Of a DNA stretch of 64,000 nucleotides, positions 45,057 to 55,780 are shown piece after piece. Each line of letters begins with the position of its first letter. The stretch's first letter is position 1. The stretch comes from Bretschneidera sinensis. Lineage: Eukaryota; Streptophyta; Magnoliopsida; Brassicales; Akaniaceae. The stretch lies in NCBI GenBank assembly GCA_023935145.1, contig CM043702.1, forward strand, positions 76,316,820 to 76,380,819, read 5' to 3'. A program made the position numbers and the translations under genes. Below the pieces are notes generated by a model. The model had not been told where the DNA came from. It searched no databases and was given only the letters and a program-made list of their open reading frames with translations.

Positions 45057-45470
45057 TTGCTGAAAGAAAAATTGACTATTGCTCCGATATTAGTGCTTCC
45101 TTCTAGTGATGAAGGATTTGTGGCATATAGTGATGCGTCATATCAAGGGTTGGGATGTGTGTTGATACAATATGGGAGAGTTATAGCTTATAATTCTAGG
45201 TAATTGAATAACCATGAGAGGAATTATCTTACCCATGATTTAGAATTGGTTGCCATAGTTTTTTCTTTGAAGATTTGGAGACATCATCTATATGGAGCCA
45301 CTTGTGAAATTTTTATTAATCATAAAAGTTTGACGCATTTACCTACCCAGAAAGAGTTGAATGGAGTTAATTAGTGATTATGACTATACAATTCATTATC
45401 ATCCAGAAAAGACTAATGTAGTAGCTGATGCATTGAGTAGAAAGGCTACAGGGAGATTAGTTGCTATTGG
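45057..45470 (+). pseudogene. C2 RNase H
   Basis: LKEKLTIAPILVLPS, FVAYSDASYQGLGCVLIQ and [17 protein letters not shown] are readable around stops near 45056 and 45202, then VVADALSRKATGRL opens the linker to integrase. Confidence 0.8.
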
Positions 45471-46690
45471 GAGTCATAATACTAGCTTAATGATAGAATT
45501 AAGAAAAATGAGGATGCAGTTGAGTATCAGTGATAGAGGAGTATTGATGGCAAATATGGTGGTACAATCTTCTATTATTGATCATTTATTATAGATGCAG
45601 GGTAGAGATGAAGGGATAGAGAAGATCAAACAGGAAATACTGAGTGGGAAGCCGACTGGGTTTAGAATTAGAGAAGATGGTATGGTGGTATTGGGACATA
45701 GAGTTTGTGTTCCCAATGATGTGGAGATGAGAAAGGAGATACTAGGGGAGGCTCATGATTCTGTAAATTCTATGCGCCCAAGTAATAATAAGATGTACAA
45801 GGGGTTGAGACAGAATTATTGGTGGTCAGGGATGAAGAAGGATATAGCTGAGTATATTTTTAGATGTTCGACTTGTCAATAGGTGAAGTCTGAGAATAGA
45901 CATCCAACATGTTTATTACAACCTCTTCTAGTACCTGAATGACCATGAGAGAATGTGAGTATGGATTTTGTGTATGGTTTTCCCTGTACCCAGAGAGATC
46001 GTGATACTATATGAGTTATAGTGGATAGACTTTCTAGGTCTTCACATTTCCTTCCTTTTAAAACTATTTGGAGTCTTGAAAAGTTAGTTGAATTATTTGT
46101 AGCGAAGATTGTGAGATTACATGGAGTACCTTTAAGCATTATATCAGATAGAGATTCTAGATCTACTTCTAGATTTTGGAGAGGTTTTCAAGAAGCTATG
46201 GGTATGCAATTGCAGTTTAGGACAACTTTTCATCCTCAAACTGATGGGCAGACAGAGAGAATCATCATAATACTAGAAGATATGCTGAGGGCAAGTGTAT
46301 TGAGCTTTTTAATGAGCTGGGATGCTTATTTACCTTTGATCGAGTTTGCATACAATAATCAGTATCAAGCTAGTATTAGTATGGCACCATTGGCTTTATA
46401 TGGTAGAGGGTATAGAACTCCAGTATGTTGGGAAGAAGTTTGAGAAAGAAATATATTTGGTCCATAAATGATAGATTTGACTACTGAGGGGATCAAACTG
46501 GTTAGAGAGAACATTAGATTGGCACAGAATGGATATGCAGATAATAGAAGACGACCTCTTATGTTTCAGATTGGTGACTGGTTGTATTTGACGATATCTC
46601 TATGGAATGGTGTATTAAGATTTAAAAAGAAAGGAAAGTTGAGTCCGAGATTTGTGGGGCCATATAAGGTGGTTGAAAGAGTTGGACGAG
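45471..46690 (+). pseudogene. C2 integrase
   Basis: The zinc-binding region (H..NSMRPSNNKMY, RCSTCQ) is followed by a core with SMDFVYGFP (first Asp, about 45963), SIISDRDSRS (second Asp, about 46148) and QTERIIIILED (Glu, about 46257), so the triad is present. The C-terminal part is W..YLTISLWNGVLRFKKKG. Stops lie near 45592, 45882, 45943 and 46441. Confidence 0.85.
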
Positions 46691-46959
46691 TAGCATATTG
46701 ATTGGATTTGCCTCCAGAGTTAAAGCAATTACACAATGTGTTTCATGTTTCACTTTTGAGAAAGTGTTTACGTGATGAATCCCACAGTATTCCGAGTAAG
46801 ACTGTAGAACTTCATGTTGATTTGACCTTTATGCAAGTAGCAGTCAGAATTCTAGACAGAAAGGAACAAGTCTTGCGTAATAAAGTTATTCCTTTAGTCA
46901 AGTGTTATAACAGAACAAAGATGTTGAAAAAATTACTTCGGAGCATGACGCAAGAATGA
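46691..46959 (+). pseudogene. C2 chromodomain-like tail
   Basis: LKQLHNVFHVSLLRKCL, then VDLTFMQVAVRILDRKEQ and LRNKVIPLVKCYN form the chromodomain-type tail. It loses frame near 46920. The purine tract GAGGACGAAATTTTT follows before the LTR. Confidence 0.8.
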
Positions 46960-47033
46960 GGAAAAAGTACCCCTAGCTTTTTCATGAGTACAAGGAAATT
47001 TCGAGGACGAAATTTTTATAATGTGGGTAGAAT

Positions 47034-48580
47034 TGTAGTACTCGTGTTCATAAAATAAGGGTAAAGAAGTAATTTTACATATATTATATTGAAATAAATA
47101 ATTAATTGATAAAAGATTTAGCATTGATTTGAAATAATATTTGAAAGATAATAATGAAAATTTTGTTGGAAAGAGTTAGAAATTTGTGAAGAAGAAAGTA
47201 CTGAAATTTTTTGAAATTTAAGGTTGAAATGAAAGAATTTTGAAAAAAATATTGACTGAAGTTGAGAAAAATAATTAAAAAATGGAAGAAAATATAAATT
47301 TTTTATATTTTTGTATAATTTTTGTAAAATTTTTGGAAGGAAAAAAAGATAAAAATTTGATTTTAAAGTATAAATGGCAAAACTGTAATTATGTAATGGT
47401 AAAATTTTAAATTTTAAATGATTGCAAAATTGTAAATAACCAATGGCAAATATGTAAATTTTATTTTAAAAAAAACGCAGGCTTCACGAAGCAGTGAAGC
47501 AGCAGCATAAAAAAATAAAAACTTGAACGTTCTTTGAGTGGTGAAGGAAAAAAAAAACTGAACGGTTTAGTTGTTGGAAAAAAAAAGTTTATAAGTCTTT
47601 GAGTTCAAAGACTTTGTCTTCTTTTTAACCAAATCATGTTTGGTTTCTTTCTTTCTTCAATTCAAATTTCTTATCAAAAAGTTATAAAGAAGATTTTTTC
47701 AATATTAGAGATAGTACAGTCATTCAAATACGATAGCAAGATTTCATCATATTTGAGGTAAGTTTTCTATAAGACCCATAACTAAATAATTATATTGTTT
47801 AAATTAAGTTATGAAATAGTAAGATTTATAAAAGTTTAAGATTAGGTGTTGGTGATCAGTAATCTCAAGAAATTACTGAAAGGAGCAGGAAAGGCAAGGA
47901 GTTGATCCACGGGTAACTTTAAGTGCTATGTTATGAGTTAGATTTACTTTTAGTAATCGAGACCAATAAAAATACAAATTTATGATATTTGAATAAATTC
48001 TTGAATTATAATGAATTAATGATGTATTTTCTTATAAGTATGAAAATTGATTGATTTATTGATTAAGGATTAAATAGTATACTGAATATTAATTATATAA
48101 AAATCTATATTTTAAAAATGATGGATTAATGAAAAATATGCTGAGAAGTGATATGAAATTTCTGAAAATATAATTGAAAAATTGATATGATATATGAGGA
48201 GATAATTTAATAAATGTGATAAAAATAATAATTTTGAGAAAGAGCTAAATAGTTGACTTGAATGCTTTGATGTATGCTTGCTTGCATCTTATTGTTCATA
48301 TGCATAAAAGAGAAGACCAGGAAGGCAGCTGGTCTAGCTGACAAGACCAAAAAGGTAGCTGGTTTGGATGAAACATGTCGACATGTGAAAGACGTTCCTA
48401 GATGATAATATGAAATGATCTAATGAGAAAGAAAGAAATATAATTTAAATTCATACATTATTTGTTTTAAATATTGATTATTAAATGATTTTGATGATAG
48501 ATAAATAGAAAGGATGACATAATAAAGAATTATATTATTAATTGTTTATATGATATGAACTTTATGATGATGTTAAATTG

Positions 48581-48641
<61 letters not shown>

Positions 48642-49138
48642 AAAGAAGATAGCCTGATAATTTATTTATTAAGAGAAATTGATAAATGATTGAATTAGAA
48701 TATAAGAAGAGATATATCATTAATTATGTTGATTTAACAATGAATGAATATAACTAGAAGTATACAAATCGAGTACTTCTAGTAAATTTAATTCACTGAA
48801 CTTGTTAAGCTCAGTCTTCATTGTTAAATAATTTCAGGTAGCAGACTGGACAGATAGATTTGAGAGTTGAGATTCAGACTGAGTTATTATCTATAAGTCT
48901 TGTGGTCCACATCCTCGGAGTAATGAGAAAAAAATTGTAGATATTCATGCATAATATATTGTATATATTGTTTCAGTTGGGATATTAATAATGTAACTCC
49001 CTTGTTGAGGGTTAAGGATTGATATATATATTTTCAGTCAATGTATGTTTTTATATTGTTGCATATATGTGTCGTGCTGGGATTTCAAAACATGACGACA
49101 CCGTCTCGGGGGTGGCCAACTCGAGATGGGTCATTACA
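47034..49138 (+). mobile_element. C2 3' LTR, complete
   Basis: It starts TGTAGTACTCG and ends GGGTCATTACA. It includes a (TA)n run at 48582-48639 and ends with ATATGTGTCGTGCTGGGATTT...CACCGTCTCGGGGG, as in the other copies. At 2105 bp it is the only complete LTR of the family in the window and serves as reference for the truncated copies. Confidence 0.9.
48582..48639. repeat. (TA)n microsatellite in C2 LTR
   Basis: About 29 uninterrupted TA units. Shorter (TA) runs occupy related positions in the C1 LTR (31687) and the inverted LTR (33640-33670). Confidence 0.95.
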
Positions 49139-49589
49139 GTCAAGCACCTACCAAATGTCCTTTGGTCCTATCGAACAACCACTTGTACCCAGCAGGGGTT
49201 TACCTTACAGATCTGAGGCCGTTATCCCCTTTGAGATTGAAGCACCTTCGCTCCGAGTTCAGCATTTCAAGGCAAGCAACAACAAAAAGGCCCTCAAGAT
49301 GAATGCCAACTTGATTGATGAAGTGAGAGATAGAGCCTAAATCAAACTTGTTGCTTACCATCAGAGGGTAGCACGGTATTATGACTCCCGAGTCAAAGGG
49401 AGGACTTTCCAGCTCAACGACTTGGTTCTTAGAAAAGTGGAAGTGTCTCAGCCGCAAGAAACCAAAAAACTCCTTTTGAACTGGGAAGGACTTTATCTCA
49501 TTTAGAGAGTATGTCAGGCCAGGACCTTCAAGTTTGAGGATCTCAATGGCAACCTAATTCCTCGAACATGGAACTCTGAGAGCCTTTAA
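49139..49589 (+). pseudogene. integrase C-terminus of T2
   Basis: LPNVLWSYRTT opens the part after the catalytic core. Remnants of EAVIPFEIEAPSLRVQHF and AYHQRVARYYDSRVKGRTFQ follow, then LNDLVLRKVEVSQPQE, LNWEGLYLI and LIPRTWNSESL before the stop at 49587-49589. The catalytic core is missing from the window. Stops near 49200 and 49505 break the frame. Confidence 0.8.
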
Positions 49590-49707
49590 AAATTAATTAT
49601 GTAATTTCGGTTAATTATCAATAGAGTTATTATTTCGGCTACTTATCAATAAAGTCATTATTTTGAATTCATATCAAATTGTTTTGCTAATTTTATTCCC
49701 CTCTTTA

Positions 49708-50120
49708 TAAGCCCTTTCAATCAAGGCCGAGGAGACGGTGCAAAGATCTTTCTCTCTTTATAAGCCCTTTCAATCAAGGCCAAGGAGAGAGTGTCAAAGC
49801 TCTTTATAAGCCCTTTCAATCAAGGCCGAGGAGATGGTGCCAAAATCTTTCTTTCCTCATAAGCCGTTTCAATCAAAGCCAATGAGAGAGTGTCAAAGCT
49901 TCTCATAAGCCCTTTCAATAAAGGCTAAGGAAACGGAGCCAAGATCTTCCTCTTCTCATAAGCCATTTCAATAAAGGCCAAGGAGAGAGTGTTAAATCTC
50001 CTCATAAGCCCTTTTAATCAAGACTGAGGAGACGTTTCCAGGATTTTTCTCTCCTTATAAGCCATTTCAATTAAGGCTAAAGAGAGGGTGTCAAAGTTCC
50101 TTATAATGCTTTTTAATCAA
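49708..50120. repeat. higher-order array, alternating 53- and 46-bp units (99-bp dimer)
   Basis: The word TAAGCCCTTTCAATCAAGGC or a variant starts at 49708, 49761, 49807, 49860, 49906, 49959, 50005, 50058 and 50104. Distances are 53, 46, 53, 46, 53, 46, 53 and 46. The 53-bp type carries GAGGAGACGGTGCCAA..ATCTTTCT and the 46-bp type AAGGAGAGAGTGTCAAAG. It lies after the integrase stop of T2, in the 3' untranslated region. Confidence 0.95.
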
Positions 50121-50124
50121 AGCT

Positions 50125-50400
50125 AAAACCTCGCACGAAGCCAAAACCCTGCACAAGGCCGAGACACCACATAAGGCTGGGACCCTGCACATGACCGAGA
50201 CCCCACACGAGGCCAAGACCCTGCTCGAGGTCGACACCTCATGCATTGGTGATATCCCATGCACGACCGAGACCCCACTTGAGGATGAGCCCCGCACGAG
50301 GCAGAGACCCTACATGAGGCCGAGACCCCTCACAAGGCCAAGAACCTGCACGATCGAGATCTCACACGGGGCTGAGACCCTACACGACGTCGAGAGCCTA
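50125..50400. repeat. about 18-bp GC-rich array
   Basis: Degenerate units of the type GACCCTGCACGAGGCC repeat about 15 times. The ORF over it is a product of the repeat. Confidence 0.8.
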
Positions 50401-50404
50401 AACA

Positions 50405-50515
50405 GAGCCTAACAAACGCACACTGCCCACCGCGCACACTCACTGTGCACATTGCTCACTACGCACACCACTTACTGCCCACACTACTCGCTGCGCACCC
50501 TACTTTTTATTTTAT
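50405..50515. repeat. 16-bp minisatellite, left part
   Basis: Units of the type CGCACACTACTCGCTG, the same as at 53240-53720. It ends at a T-rich stretch before the solo LTR. Confidence 0.8.
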
Positions 50516-50593
50516 TTTCTTTTAGTTTTTTACAAAAAATGAGAAATATTATAAAAAGAAAAAAAAACAACAGGAAAAAGGGATAAACCTAGG

Positions 50594-52035
50594 TGGTGTG
50601 TTGTCGCAGGCAACCAAAAATAAAACCTATACCCCTAAAAATACATGTAGTAGTGTGAGTAAGGATCGTTCCCACGGAGAGTATCTAGCCTAGTTTTATG
50701 CTACATGAACAAGGATGGGGGGGATTTGAGTATAACGAAAATAATTTTAAGAAAAACAACTAACGAAAAATTTAAATTGAAATATCAAAATCAATCAAAA
50801 GAACAAACTTTGGTCTAAGTCAACATCCACCATCGGAATTTTACAACTGATCGTCGATGCACATATATATCAATTCACACTTTGAATATTCACCTTTGGA
50901 ACTATTTTCCTATCTCTCCTTAGTCACAATTAATTAGAAAACAAGCGATCTAATTAACCCTAACTACTAAACAACTCAAGACAAGCGCTAAAGGTTTAAT
51001 CTAGTAGCAGCCTTAAGAATTGGAGAGATCGATGAAGCTAAACAACACAAGCACAAGCGGTTGCATTTAATTTAGTCGAGCGTTCTTCTTAAGATCTAAT
51101 AATTTCTGACGCAGCAAATCATTAAATCTTAGTTGCTTCACAAATTAGAGGGATCAAACAATTACGAATTTGATATCTAACCTAGTAGTAGATTGCAACG
51201 AATAAAAAACTAGTAGGCCTCCTAGTAATTAAACGAGACAATCATGAAAATAGGGACAGAAAAACATCTGATACTCAAAGCATAAATTAAACAATAAAAA
51301 CAAATTAGATCTCGTAGTTTTATTGATTCTAAGGCTTCCGTTTCCTTCGACCAATTATAAAAGTTTAGCCACGCAGGGCCATGATGAAAACTCGAAGGAG
51401 AAGTTAGAGAACAGGGGAGAGAGAGGCGTCCTCAAGTCTGATGATTTCTCCCCTCTTATACACATTATTTTCAGTATTAGAAACCCTACAAGGTTTCCTA
51501 AAAATATTCTAAATATTATCTTAAAATAACAATATCCAAATCTGACTAATTTAAAAAAAATATTAAAAATAAAATAAAGTCCTAATATAACTAGGAAATT
51601 GGTGTTTTCAGTATGAATTTTCGTGCACCAGATCTGGAAACTTCCAAAAATAAACTGCGTCAAATCAGTGTATTAGAATTGCAGGCTAAGGGACTTTCCA
51701 GAACTAAAACAGTGCAGGTACAGCAAATCCAAGCCTGGTTTTGACCTTGATTCAGCCAGTATCTCTCAAAACTTAAAACATGAAAGTTGTAGAGCTTTTT
51801 CTTGGCGTTTCGTAGCTTGAATCATCTCAATCGGAGCTCATATGAGAGAGTTATACCCAGATTACGAAACGATGTCAAAACTGTCTAAAATCACCCAATT
51901 AATTTTGTTTTGCATTTAACGCCTCCATTTGCATCCTAAATCAAAATATAAGATAATGAGTACATTTAGACACCAAATGAGTATAAAAAAACTAAACATT
52001 AAGGGAGAAAAATACGACATTTTGCATTCTCATCA
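50594..52035 (-). mobile_element. solo Athila-type LTR
   Basis: It starts TGGTGTGTTGTCGCAGG and ends ATTCTCATCA on the plus strand. It aligns in order with the Athila LTR at 16416: GTGAGTAAGGATCG..CCCACGGAGA with GTGATGAGCAAGGTCG..CCACAGGGA, then the AATCTAGTAGCAGC..TTAAGAATTGGAGAGA block, the CACAAGC..TTGCATTTAA block and CAATTACGAATTT. No interior or partner LTR adjoins it. A clean target duplication was not found. Confidence 0.7.
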
Positions 52036-53235
52036 CCTTGTCCCTGAGGTTATCACACCAGTCTCGAACGAACTGCAACATCCCACTAACCCGAATAGCC
52101 AAAACCGTGAGCTAGTGGTCCTCATCAGCCCTCGTGCCTTTAGACCCCAAGAAGGAACACTTACCCGATTAGGAGAACACGAGTAAAGTCTCATTGGAAC
52201 TCTAAGAAATCCTAGAAATTCCATAGAGTTGTCATTTGTGTCAATTTCTAGCTCACTCACATGCATTCCCTCTTACCTGTTTGCCCACTAAAGACACATA
52301 ATGTCACCCCTTATTGTGCTGGTCACTAATCCGCTGCTTGCACATTAAAGCACACTCCCTCTTTCCTTATGCTGGAAACATGGATGATATTCCACCATCC
52401 TAACCAAGAGCCAACCACCCACAAATCTAACTATACACAACCAATTCTCAAGCCTGACTGCACGCACACTACTTGTAAACCCAACCGAAGATAGGTGATG
52501 CGCAACTCACCCACTGATGCACACTGCCTCACATCATTGTGTTGAACACACTGATGATATCCCACAACATAACAGAGAGTCTGTACACATGCAAATATGG
52601 TTGAACACACTCAACCGATAACTTAACAGAAGATGTCCCCATGGGTGCCTTATAGCCACATGAAAACCTCACACTACTTGCGCACACAATGCCAAGATGA
52701 TATCCGATAGCCCACACGTTAGTGAACATAAGTTAAAGCCTCAAAAAGGGAAAAGATCACAATATAGTGCATACGAGCCACCTATACTGTCCAAGAAGCT
52801 CCCAGCTTCATGGAGGCTCGAGTCACCCTCTGGTGGCCCCAAACCCGCACCCGAAGTTACCTTGGGAAGTTTACTTAGTGCCCACACATGTCTCAAACCA
52901 TAACTCAATTATGGCCTATATCCCCCTTAAAAAGTCTTAAGTAATTTTGAGCATTATTGGCAAAAAAACATACCACCATCATAATCCTTTAATAAATAGA
53001 ATTTTATGTAATCTGCCAACTACAAACATACAATAAAACTGTGTTCATCTTCAAGATACTCCCAAAAAATTCCTATTAATTTTCGGAGCATAAATCACAT
53101 ATTTATGAAAATGCCATTCTAACACATATTTGCTGCACAATTGCCTTATAACCAGGCCATACTTGCTACAAAGAGCTCACATAGATCACTATACAGCCCA
53201 CTCAAAGGCCAATTCACGTGTAGTAACAGTGCCTA
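52036..53235. other. degenerate repetitive sequence without gene
   Basis: Blocks such as GATGATATCCCACAACATAAC recur at about 52380, 52550 and 52690 with spacing of 140-170 bp. Words of the 16-bp minisatellite (CGCACACTACTTG, GCACACTGCCTC) are scattered through 52460-52680. It may be diverged 3' noncoding DNA of T2. No coding sequence was found; 52920-53230 is plain AT-rich DNA. Confidence 0.45.
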
Positions 53236-53720
53236 ATGGTGTATACCGTGATTCTATGCACACTCATTGCGCACACTACTCACCGCGCACATAATTTTCA
53301 ATGTACACTACTCACTGTGCACACTATTTGCTGCCCACACTGCCCATTGTGCACAATACTTGTTGCACACACTTCCTGCTTTGCACAGTGCTTGCTATAC
53401 ACACTCACTGCACAAACTGCACACCATGCACACTACTCATTGCACACACTACTTGCTGCAAACACTACCCGTTGCATACACCGCCCACTATGCACACTGT
53501 TTTCTGCACATATTGCTCGCTGCACACAATAACTGCTCACCACACGCACTACTTACTGCACCCACTACTCGCTATGCACACTACTTGTTGCACACACTGC
53601 TCATCGCATATAGCACTTACTTCGCATACTACTCGCTGCGCACAATGCCTGCTGTGCACACTACCTATTGCGCACACTGCTCGCTGCCTGCACCCGCTAC
53701 CCATACTGCCTACCACGCAC
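53236..53720. repeat. 16-bp minisatellite, main array, about 29 copies
   Basis: Units of the type ACTACTCGCTGCGCAC with strict 16-bp spacing at the right end (53625-53700). Since 16 is not a multiple of three, Cys/His/Thr-rich ORFs run through all three plus frames; these are artefacts. Confidence 0.9.
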
Positions 53721-53736
53721 ACAACTATTTTTATTA

Positions 53737-54589
53737 AAAAAAACCTCCTTGAGGTGGAGAGAGGTTGGGCAGACCCCTACTAGTTTATTGATAAACAAAA
53801 ATATTAGAACAAATAAATGGGGGGACAATAGGGCCCATACACGAGAAAAAAATTCAGAGGGCCCTAAACCTTACCCTATAAAAAACAATTACATTTTTCT
53901 AAAAATAGACAAACTCGAATCATCATGATCTAAGGCATGTTTACAGGAAATAGGCAAACTCTCAACAGTCCAAAATAAATTAGTACCACCTAAAGATGAG
54001 CCATCTTTAGCAAGACTATCTGCCAACCAGTTAGCCTCTCAATACACCTGTTTCATCCAAACATTACTCGAAAGCAATGCCTAGATGTCATGGATCAAAT
54101 AAACAATCTCCCAAGGGCATACACACTACTTCTTAACAATCTGTTTAAGGCCTTTGAGTCGCACTCAACTGCTGATAATGCCAAATTATGATCTCGAGCA
54201 AGCTGAAGGGCACGGGCCTCGGTCTACATATTAGTGCAAGTGCCAAAGCTATATGAAAACGTTAGCAATAAAGAAGACCTAGCCCGAAAAACCCCGTCAC
54301 CTGCACACCTATTCCACAACATGGATCCATCCGTATTTAGATTAAGTAAATTTCCTTGAAGCCCAAACCATTTAATCCATTGTCCATGATTAGCCAAAGA
54401 AGCTTTTATCTACACGCCCAAATCCCAAACACTAACCATGTCTTGGAACTGAAGGCTAACTTTGGGTTCAAATAAATTAGTGATTTCCACCAAACCATCA
54501 TGCACACGCTTTATAACCCCATCCGGCTTAATAGGAATGCTTTCAAATATCACTTCATTTCTAGCCCACTAGATAGCCCACAAGCCCCA
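53737..54589 (-). pseudogene. LINE 3' end with RNase H domain
   Basis: On the minus strand ARNEVIFESIPIKPDGVIKR (about 54570-54510) is the segment before RNase H in plant L1-type ORF2. LNLNTDGSML (about 54340) gives the first catalytic Asp, TEARALQLA the Glu, AVECDSKAL the next Asp and ANWLADSLAKDGSSLGGTNL (about 54040-53980) the last. After the end (CKHALDHD) comes a 3' untranslated part with CAATAAACTAGTAGGGG and an A/T-rich tail near 53740. Several stops break it. Its 5' part is cut by Sirevirus S2 at 54590. Confidence 0.75.
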
Positions 54590-55725
54590 TATTGACCCGT
54601 ATTTGATTTTAATAATGACAAAACACCACTCAAATTGCACTAACAGTTTTATCTAAGTGTTTAAGCGGTAAAAACATTCAGTATAAAAACAATATGCAAG
54701 AACTTAATACGTTCAGACACCAAAAGAAGATAGAAGATCTAGAATAGGCACTAAGGTAATTGAATCACACTGTAAATCTCTAAATTTCAACTACCTAGCT
54801 TGATCTATGGCTCAATTTACAAAAGGCTTTGACAAAACTAAAATACAAATATGTTTCTAAGTCAAAAACTGTTTTAAAACATAAAAGCTGGATTTAATGA
54901 TAACCCATTCGATTGGGAAAAGGGACAATAAGTTCCTAGTCGACTGGTAATAGGACTCAGTCGACTAGTAACTTCACCCAATCGACTGGTCCTATGACCC
55001 AATCGACTAATACTTTCCCTAAGCCTAAAAGTGAACATTTTTCACTTGACCCAGTTGACTGGTAATTCAAAAATATTACTGTTTGAGACACGAGACTTGA
55101 GCATTGAATGCCCCAAATCTACCAATTCAGTGTCAAACAGCCATATAAGTTCAAGGCTATAAAAACTCACTTCAATGAGCATTTAAAATAAGAAGATAGC
55201 ACATTCAATTCATCAATATAGCTCATTAATTCTCAAAAGCTTTGAAAAATCACTTTGAGCCATTCTACAAGCTTGTTCTTGAAAGAGAGATATTCTTCAT
55301 TTGTAAAAGCATTCATTGCTATCTCTCTACCATTTACTTTACAGATAATAAAATTTATTGTAAAGAGAAAGAGTTGGTGTAACTCTTAGAGTGTTTAGAA
55401 TTAAACATTTCGTTGTAACTTTCGTGAGCAAGAGATTATTTGTAAGGTTTGTGCAACATCCGTGAAGTTCCTCGACTAACGATTAGTGGATTGTTTCAAA
55501 GAGGTTCCTTGAAGAGAGTGGATGTAGGGGCAGAGAGATTTTTGATATTGTTGAACCACTATAAATGGAGTTTGCATATTCTCTTCCTTAACTCCTTTAT
55601 TTACAAGCATATTATTTTGATGGTGTCCCTTTCTTATTAAACTGTTTTAAAAACTTGCAAGTTAATTAGCAAAAAGTTTTTAAAACCTAATTCACCCCCC
55701 TCTTGGGTTTGAACCTCGGTTTACA
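54590..55725 (+). mobile_element. 5' LTR of S2
   Basis: It starts TATTGACCCG (TG changed to TA) and ends GAACCTCGGTTTACA. It contains AGTCGACTGG-type tracts (54930-55070), a TATA box (CTATAAAAAC, 55157-55166) and GTAAAGAGAAAGAGTT (55358-55373). The inverted copy at 1-841 belongs to the same family. Confidence 0.85.
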
Positions 55726-55727
55726 AA

Positions 55728-55739
55728 TGGTATCAGAGC
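55728..55739 (+). other. S2 primer-binding site
   Basis: TGGTATCAGAGC, an exact complement of the initiator tRNA-Met 3' end as used by Sireviruses, two bases after the LTR. Confidence 0.9.
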
Positions 55740-55780
55740 TTCATATTCAATTTCAAGCTTAAAATCCTTGAGTTGATCCG

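Larger units (their letters stand above)
41778..49138 (+). mobile_element. chromovirus C2 (Tekay-type)
   Basis: A plus-strand element inserted in T2. The 5' LTR is truncated to 469 bp (41778-42246); the 3' LTR is complete (47034-49138). The interior parallels C1 domain by domain, so both belong to one family. Its left end is fused to T2 second RNase H sequence, showing a deletion across the junction. Confidence 0.9.
38519..50515 (+). mobile_element. Tat element T2, split by chromovirus C2
   Basis: A 5' LTR (38519-39026), a gag remnant, protease, RT, RNase H and the start of a second RNase H run to 41777. They are followed after the 7.4 kb insert by the integrase C-terminus (49139-49589) and repeat arrays. 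The order and motifs (NGSSADILYYYAF, FMDAYLGHNQI, LPNVLWSYRTT) are those of Tat elements. About 1.5 kb of second RNase H and integrase is missing, apparently removed together with the left end of C2. No 3' LTR is recognised in the window. Confidence 0.8.

Noticed and set aside
49708..50400. CRISPR-like regular repeats
   Set aside because: Units are contiguous tandem repeats without unique spacers, and the sequence is plant nuclear DNA.
50191..50412. 73-codon ORF rich in Arg, Thr and Pro
   Set aside because: Product of the 18-bp GC-rich array.
53236..53928. Cys/His/Thr-rich ORFs of up to 160 codons in three frames
   Set aside because: They come from a 16-bp minisatellite; presence in all frames shows a repeat effect, not a zinc protein.
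55728..55739. tRNA gene fragments (TGGTATCAGAGC)
   Set aside because: These are primer-binding sites next to LTRs; no cloverleaf is present around them.
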